DNA of 6,322 nucleotides from Scatosoma sp045655705 (GTDB lineage: Bacteria > Bacillota > Clostridia > Christensenellales > Borkfalkiaceae). Position 1 is the stretch's first letter, and each line of letters begins with the position of its first letter. Under the pieces are notes generated by a model, which ran no database searches, had not been told where the DNA came from, and saw only the letters and a program-made list of their open reading frames with translations. The stretch spans positions 1 to 6,322 of the forward strand of contig JAZOPU010000145.1 of NCBI GenBank assembly GCA_045655705.1, in the 5' to 3' direction. Shown here one piece after another: positions 6,307 to 6,322 of the stretch. The translations under genes were made by a program, and so were the position numbers.

Positions 6307-6322
6307 TATAACGCATACGCGG

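Noticed and set aside
6274..6322. ATG at 6274 with an open frame to the window edge on the plus strand
   Set aside because: Only 16 codons are visible and no ribosome binding site precedes it; the AT-rich composition makes this likely by chance.
1..6322. Mobile elements, CRISPR arrays, tRNA or rRNA genes
   Set aside because: I found no transposase, no regularly spaced repeats and no tRNA-like cloverleaf or rRNA stretch anywhere in the window.

Overview
The window is ordinary bacterial chromosome from a member of the Bacillota, most likely a Clostridia-like lineage. The reasons are an RqcP (YabO-type) S4 protein, a UPF0371/DUF1846 protein, a corynebacterial-type meso-diaminopimelate dehydrogenase, strong AGGAGG-like ribosome binding sites, sigma-A promoters with 17-base spacers, and AT-rich intergenic DNA around moderately GC-rich genes. 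This lineage call is inference; there is no rRNA or ribosomal protein gene here to anchor it.

Layout from left to right. At 5-1471 (minus) lies a complete UPF0371 protein with its own consensus-like promoter. At 1604-2098 (minus) lies a zinc-ribbon Nudix hydrolase, with a strong hairpin terminator behind it and its own promoter in front. A 215-base AT-rich divergent spacer (2099-2313) holds the Nudix promoter and the ddh promoter back to back. At 2314-3297 (plus) lies ddh, a single-gene unit. A short hairpin (3301-3331) separates ddh from the convergent minus-strand operon and can terminate both. That operon reads rqcP (5920-6162), ispDF (4796-5923), radA (3335-4720). The first two genes overlap by ATGA and radA follows after a 75-base gap. 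Past rqcP, the last 160 bases hold a perfect consensus sigma-A promoter that fires rightward, out of the window, over a palindromic stretch.

The genes are housekeeping: ribosome-associated quality control (RqcP), MEP-pathway isoprenoid synthesis (a two-domain IspD-IspF enzyme), recombination and repair (RadA), direct one-step synthesis of meso-DAP for cell wall and lysine (Ddh), a Nudix hydrolase of unknown substrate, and a conserved protein of unknown function. All five identified enzymes or factors keep their key residues and look intact. I see no mobile element, CRISPR array, RNA gene, toxin or defence gene. I do not think the window holds a new multi-gene system. The items most worth a second look are the linker-poor IspDF fusion coupled to rqcP, the Nudix protein that has the NudC-like zinc ribbon but not the NudC signature, and the outward-facing promoter with its symmetrical elements at the right edge.
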